Notes under the pieces: generated by a model
Told to the model about the DNA's origin: nothing
What the model saw: only the letters and a program-made list of their open reading frames with translations
Databases searched by the model: none
Shown: one piece after another, positions 5,148 through 7,969 of the stretch
Numbering within the stretch: the stretch's first letter is position 1
How the letters are laid out: each line of letters opens with the position of its first letter
Assembly (NCBI GenBank): GCA_902795625.1
Contig: CADBLW010000309.1
Span: 1 to 7,969, forward strand
From: an uncultured Lachnospiraceae bacterium
GTDB taxonomy: Bacteria > Bacillota > Clostridia > Lachnospirales > Lachnospiraceae
Reading direction: 5' to 3'
DNA length: 7,969 nucleotides
Position numbers and translations under genes: made by a program

Positions 5148-6059
5148 CTACTGCTCCTCCGCCCCGCAGGCAGCCCTGAGATAGCGGATGTAATTGGACG
5201 TCATTGCCGACGGCCGGATCGCCGTCGGAAGGATGTACCCGATCTCCATATAATCGTCCACGTCCAGTGGCTTCGCAATGATGTTCGGACCGTTCAACTC
5301 CTCGCTGATCACACCGCTGCAGACCGTGTAGCCGTTGAGACCCACAAGCATGTTAAACAGGGTCGCACGGTCACACACAACGATCTCCCTGTCGCAATCC
5401 AGCGTGCTCAAAAGCTCCTCCGAAAAATAAAACGAATTGTGGCTTCCCTGTTCGTACGAAAGCCTCGGATAGGGCTTCAGATCCTCGATCGTGATCATCC
5501 GCTTCGACGCCAGCGGGCTCTCCCTGCCGATAAATACATGGGGCTTCGCCGTGAACAGCGGCGTGAACGAAAGCCCGTTGTCCCGTATCGTCTTGCGGAT
5601 CACCGTCTCGTTAAAGCGGTTCAGATACAATATTCCGACCTCGCTCCGGAGCTTCGCGACATCCTCGATGATGTCGTACGTCTGCGTCTCCCTCATATGA
5701 AACTCATAGCGTTCACCGCCGAACTCGCGGAGCAGCCGCACAAACGCCTCCACCGCGAACGAGTAATGCTGCGCCGAGACGCAGAAGCGCTGTTTGCCGA
5801 CGGGCGCGCCGGCGTACCGTTCCGCGATCAGGTCGGCCTGCTCGATCACCTGGCGGGCGTACCCGAGGAACTCCTCCCCCTCCGGCGTCAGCTCGATCCC
5901 CTTGTTGGAGCGTCGGAAAATAGTGATCCCGAATTCATTTTCGAGATCGCGGATCGATGACGTAAGGCTGGGCTGCGCCAGAAACAGGCGCTTGGCCGCC
6001 TCCGTGATGTTGCCGGTCTCCGCGACGGTCACAACGTATTGTAATTGCTTCAGCGTCAT
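5148..6059 (-). CDS. LysR-type transcriptional regulator
   Basis: The 303-residue protein has the standard size and layout. Residues 1-60 are the winged helix-turn-helix: MTLKQLQYVVTVAETGNITE then AAKRLFLAQPSLTSSIRDLE, with the recognition helix near 28-37, and the wing FRRSNKGIELTPEGE. A linker helix covers 62-84 and two periplasmic-binding-protein-like effector lobes occupy about 92-295. Start at 6059 is supported by GGGGGAG 5 nt upstream. LysR regulators usually act on a divergent gene and on themselves; here the divergent gene is the DUF3592-like membrane protein, across 149 nt. The regulator is also the first gene of a minus-strand run with the phosphatase and zinc-ribbon membrane protein, which makes those two candidate targets by autoregulation. 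The effector is not predictable from the sequence. Confidence 0.93.
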   Translation of the reverse strand: MTLKQLQYVVTVAETGNITEAAKRLFLAQPSLTSSIRDLENEFGITIFRRSNKGIELTPEGEEFLGYARQVIEQADLIAERYAGAPVGKQRFCVSAQHYSFAVEAFVRLLREFGGERYEFHMRETQTYDIIEDVAKLRSEVGILYLNRFNETVIRKTIRDNGLSFTPLFTAKPHVFIGRESPLASKRMITIEDLKPYPRLSYEQGSHNSFYFSEELLSTLDCDREIVVCDRATLFNMLVGLNGYTVCSGVISEELNGPNIIAKPLDVDDYMEIGYILPTAIRPSAMTSNYIRYLRAACGAEEQ

Positions 6060-6091
6060 GGCTGCTCCCCCATTTCACAAATACTGTTCCC

Positions 6092-6101
6092 ATTATAACA
6101 T
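6092..6101 (-). promoter_or_regulatory. Extended -10 promoter of lysR
   Basis: On the minus strand TATAAT (6092-6097) is preceded by TATGT, a TRTGn extended -10 like the one at 659. No good -35 hexamer is present at the right distance, which is tolerable for extended -10 promoters or may mean an activator is needed. Transcription would begin near 6085, about 26 nt before the lysR ATG. Confidence 0.6.
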
Positions 6102-6121
6102 ACCATTCGTATTATTACATG
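6100..6121. promoter_or_regulatory. Candidate regulator site in the lysR/DUF3592 intergenic region
   Basis: Two overlapping patterns are present. ATAC-CATTC-GTAT (6100-6112) is a short dyad that could be a LysR-type operator. TTCGTATTATTACATG (6106-6121) matches the right-hand hicAB operator copy at 14 of 16 positions, including the 11-base core CGTATTATTAC. It overlaps the -35 region of the lysR promoter and lies just upstream of the plus-strand promoter at 6128. Function is inferred from position and similarity only. Confidence 0.4.
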
Positions 6122-6127
6122 CTTCCC

Positions 6128-6156
6128 TTGCATTTTCCGCTCAAATACGATAAAAT
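6128..6156 (+). promoter_or_regulatory. Probable promoter for the DUF3592-like gene
   Basis: TTGCAT (6128-6133), a 17-bp spacer, then TAAAAT (6151-6156). The -10 is a 5/6 match and the -35 only 3/6. Predicted start is near 6163, giving a leader of about 45 nt. Confidence 0.5.
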
Positions 6157-6208
6157 ATTATACAACCGTTTTCATTCGGATGCGGAAAAACGGCAGGCGG
6201 GGTGTCAT

Positions 6209-6730
6209 ATGTCTAATGATTTTGGGATTAAGAAAGCCTTGCTTCTCGGGATCGGTGTCGGTGTACTGCTTCCCATTGTGATGTTCATTGCGCTCCGGAT
6301 CGGCAGCGCCAAGGAAAGAAAATACCTGAAGGACGGCGTGCTCACCGAATGCACGGTACAGACCGTTCTCACGGTCAACCACCGGCAGCAGGTGACAGTA
6401 GTCTACCAGGATTCCGCCGGAAAGTCCGTAAAGGCCAACGCCGTGTTGAACAAGTCCGTGTACGCCGGCGAAAAGGTTATGGCCTACGTGCTTGAGTCCG
6501 ACCCGACGGAAGTCTACTATCCGGCCGGTTCCTTCTGGAAATGGATGTGCTATATCATCGTCGGTCTTTTTGCCGTAGGCGCGTGGATACCTCTGATCGT
6601 AGTGATCCGGCAGCAACGTTTTGAGAAGATGGCCGAGCAGTTCAAGGAGATGAGCCGTCTGAACAAAATGAACCAGAACAAAAGCAACGATGACCGGAAG
6701 GGATTTTTCGACGACAATCTTCCGTACTGA
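6209..6730 (+). CDS. Two-TM membrane protein with a DUF3592-like extracytoplasmic domain
   Basis: The protein has 173 residues. Residues 10-29 (ALLLGIGVGVLLPIVMFIAL) form one TM helix and 112-133 a second; a charged tail of about 40 residues (QQRFEKMAEQFKEMSRLNKM onward, rich in Lys/Asn) follows. Between the helices is a beta-rich stretch: GVLTECTVQTVLTV, QQVTVVYQDSAGKSVKANAV, then YAGEKVMAYVLESDPTEVYY. The order 'polar V-T-V...Y-x-D-x-x-G-K...G-(D/E)-K-V-x-(V/A)-Y-x-x-x-x-D-P' is the DUF3592 pattern as I remember it; that family has no assigned biochemical role. I picked the ATG at 6209 behind GGCGGGGTG because the frame upstream to 6119 overlaps the promoter and lacks a site. The gene stands alone, divergent from lysR, and ends at a strong terminator; being controlled by that regulator is plausible but unproven. 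Confidence 0.75.
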   Translation: MSNDFGIKKALLLGIGVGVLLPIVMFIALRIGSAKERKYLKDGVLTECTVQTVLTVNHRQQVTVVYQDSAGKSVKANAVLNKSVYAGEKVMAYVLESDPTEVYYPAGSFWKWMCYIIVGLFAVGAWIPLIVVIRQQRFEKMAEQFKEMSRLNKMNQNKSNDDRKGFFDDNLPY

Positions 6731-6764
6731 GCGATCTGCAGTTCAGCTCAACATCGCAAAATAC

Positions 6765-6797
6765 AAAATCGGGAAGCCACACGGCTTCCCGATTTTT
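6765..6797. terminator. Bidirectional terminator between the DUF3592-like gene and trpA
   Basis: AAAATCGGGAAGCC (6765-6778) and GGCTTCCCGATTTT (6783-6796) make a 14-bp perfect stem with a four-base ACAC loop, followed by a T6 run on the plus strand (TTTT on the minus). It sits 35 nt after the plus-strand stop and 40 nt beyond the trpA stop, so it should end the trp operon as well. Confidence 0.92.
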
Positions 6798-6836
6798 TGC
6801 ACTGTTCTCATTACCGCCGAAGCACCGCAGCTCTCT

Positions 6837-7682
6837 TTACGGCCGAAGCGCCGATACCATAGAGTGGACGAACTCTCCGACCTTCGCCGGTGCCTCCGTG
6901 CCGTACTCCGCGATGATCCTCACGATCGCGGATCCTACGATGGCTCCGTCCGAGACGTCCGCGCATTTGGCCGCCTGCTCGGGCTTCGAGATGCCGAAGC
7001 CGACGGCGCAGGGGATATCCGTGTTCGCGCGCACCTCCCTCACGATCGACGCAAGGTCCGTCTGTATCTCAGTTCTCGCGCCGGTCACGCCCAGGCTCGA
7101 CACGATATAGAGGAAACCCTCCGCCTCCTTCGCGATCATCGCGATACGGCCGGCCGATGTCGGCGCGATCAGTGAGATCAGCTTTACGCCGTATTTGCGG
7201 CAGGCCGGCAGAAACTCCTCGCGCTCCTCAAAAGGAATGTCCGGAAGGATCAGACCGTCAATTCCGATCTCACTGCAGGTTTTCAGGAAACGTTCCGTGC
7301 CGTAGGAAAATACCACATTGGCGTACGTCATGAACACCATCGGGATCGTCACGTCCTTGCGCAGTTCACGCACAAGATCAAATATCTTATCGGTAGTTAC
7401 ACCGCCCTGAAGCGCGCGCACGTTGGCCTCCTGGATCACCGGGCCCTCCGCCGTCGGATCGGAGAAGGGAATGCCAAGCTCCACCAGATCCGCGCCGTTT
7501 CGGACAGCCTCGCGCACGGCCTTCGCCGTGGTCGCAAGATCCGGATCCCCGCAGGTGATGAACGGAATGAATGCCTTGCCGTGATCAAACGCTTTCGCGA
7601 TCCGGTTGCTGCCGTTTTCCTTCGTCTCGCAGGCTGCATTTTCCGATGTATTGACCGAAATGCTTTCGCATGTATTACTCAT
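6837..7682 (-). CDS. trpA: Tryptophan synthase alpha chain
   Basis: TrpA cleaves indole-3-glycerol phosphate to indole and glyceraldehyde-3-phosphate and passes indole to TrpB through the alpha2beta2 tunnel. The 281-residue barrel shows FIPFITCGDPD (38-48), VELGIPFSDPTAEGPVIQEA with catalytic Glu68 (Glu49 in E. coli), the loop SSLGVTGARTE, and the phosphate-binding VGFGIS and GAIVGSAIV. At the place of E. coli Asp60 the residue is Glu79 (AEGP rather than ADGP), a variant I recall as common in Clostridia. The ATG at 7682 follows GGGGAGGA and overlaps the end of trpB by 8 nt (ATGAGTAA), implying translational coupling. Most TrpA proteins begin close to NRIAKAF; here that lies at residue 26, leaving a 25-residue polar, Ser/Asn/Glu-rich extension with no internal ATG. 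trpA is the last gene of the operon. Confidence 0.96.
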   Translation of the reverse strand: MSNTCESISVNTSENAACETKENGSNRIAKAFDHGKAFIPFITCGDPDLATTAKAVREAVRNGADLVELGIPFSDPTAEGPVIQEANVRALQGGVTTDKIFDLVRELRKDVTIPMVFMTYANVVFSYGTERFLKTCSEIGIDGLILPDIPFEEREEFLPACRKYGVKLISLIAPTSAGRIAMIAKEAEGFLYIVSSLGVTGARTEIQTDLASIVREVRANTDIPCAVGFGISKPEQAAKCADVSDGAIVGSAIVRIIAEYGTEAPAKVGEFVHSMVSALRP

Positions 7683-7969
7683 GGATGTCCTCCCCTCTGT
7701 ATCTGGCGATCGCCGCACAGTCCTTGTCGCCGCGACCGGAGATCGTCACAACAATGCACTTGTCGCTGCCCATCGTCGGAGCGAGCTTCATGGCATACGC
7801 CACGGCGTGCGCAGACTCGATTGCCGGGATGATGCCCTCGGTTCTCGCGAGGTACTCGAACGCCTCCACCGCCTCCTCATCCGTGATGGCCACGTATTCG
7901 GCACGGCCGATGTCGTGAAGATACGCGTGCTCGGGGCCTACGCCGGGATAATCCAGTCCTGCCGAGATG
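7675..7969 (-). CDS. trpB: Tryptophan synthase beta chain, C-terminal end (5' part outside window)
   Basis: The window holds the last 97 codons. The sequence opens ISAGLDYPGVGPEHAYLHDI, then EGIIPAIESAHAVAYA, TISGRGDKD and the end ARYRGEDIHE with a TAA stop at 7675-7677. These are the hallmark C-terminal blocks of the PLP enzyme TrpB, which condenses indole with serine to tryptophan; the serine of SGRGDKD contacts the PLP ring nitrogen in known structures. The C-terminus aligns with the usual end of the roughly 395-residue family. It precedes trpA with an 8-nt overlap, the standard order at the end of a trp operon. The trp promoter and any leader or T-box are beyond the right edge. Confidence 0.96.
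   Translation of the reverse strand, partial: ISAGLDYPGVGPEHAYLHDIGRAEYVAITDEEAVEAFEYLARTEGIIPAIESAHAVAYAMKLAPTMGSDKCIVVTISGRGDKDCAAIARYRGEDIHE

Noticed and set aside
4317..5960. 547-codon open frame on the plus strand
   Set aside because: It runs antisense across the zinc-ribbon gene start, the phosphatase and most of lysR, is rich in Arg/His/Leu as expected for an antisense shadow of GC-rich codons, and has no family-like motif. The three minus-strand genes carry clear motifs and ribosome sites.
1..7969. Search for CRISPR arrays, tRNA/rRNA genes, IS ends and phage genes
   Set aside because: No regularly spaced repeats, no tRNA-like cloverleaf or rRNA sequence, no transposase motif and no terminal inverted repeats flanking a gene were seen.

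Overview
The window looks like a chromosomal segment of a moderately GC-rich Gram-positive anaerobe, most likely class Clostridia (Lachnospiraceae or a relative). This is an inference from protein style (a clostridial-type flavin reductase, an unusual clostridial-type histidine phosphatase, TrpA with a TAEGP motif), strong GGAGG-like ribosome binding sites, and two promoters of the Gram-positive TRTGnTATAAT type. No phage, IS element, CRISPR array, rRNA or tRNA was recognised.

Layout, left to right. (1) 1-690, minus strand: the 5' part of a flavin reductase-family gene, preceded by a 37-codon ORF that resembles the start of an SGNH-hydrolase-like protein, with a clear extended -10 promoter at 659-688. 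(2) 770-1880, plus strand: a D-isomer-specific 2-hydroxyacid dehydrogenase with a weak promoter and a strong terminator. (3) 1915-2718, plus strand: a HicA/HicB toxin-antitoxin cassette. Its promoter carries two copies of a 16-bp palindromic element arranged as a 15-bp perfect inverted repeat; one copy exactly fills the -35/-10 spacer, so it is very probably the HicB operator. (4) 2722-6059, minus strand: three closely spaced genes, transcribed in the order LysR-type regulator, histidine phosphatase, double zinc-ribbon multi-pass membrane protein. (5) 6128-6796, plus strand: a small two-TM protein with a DUF3592-like domain, divergent from lysR. (6) 6837-7969, minus strand: trpA and the 3' end of trpB, the distal end of a tryptophan biosynthesis operon, with an 8-nt trpB/trpA overlap.

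Convergent pairs hicB/zinc-ribbon gene and DUF3592 gene/trpA each share one hairpin that can terminate both ways. The most interesting points are the HicB operator geometry and a 14/16 match to the same operator in the lysR/DUF3592 intergenic region, which raises the possibility that the antitoxin also acts on the neighbouring regulator. All protein calls come from reading motifs and from memory of families; no database search was possible.
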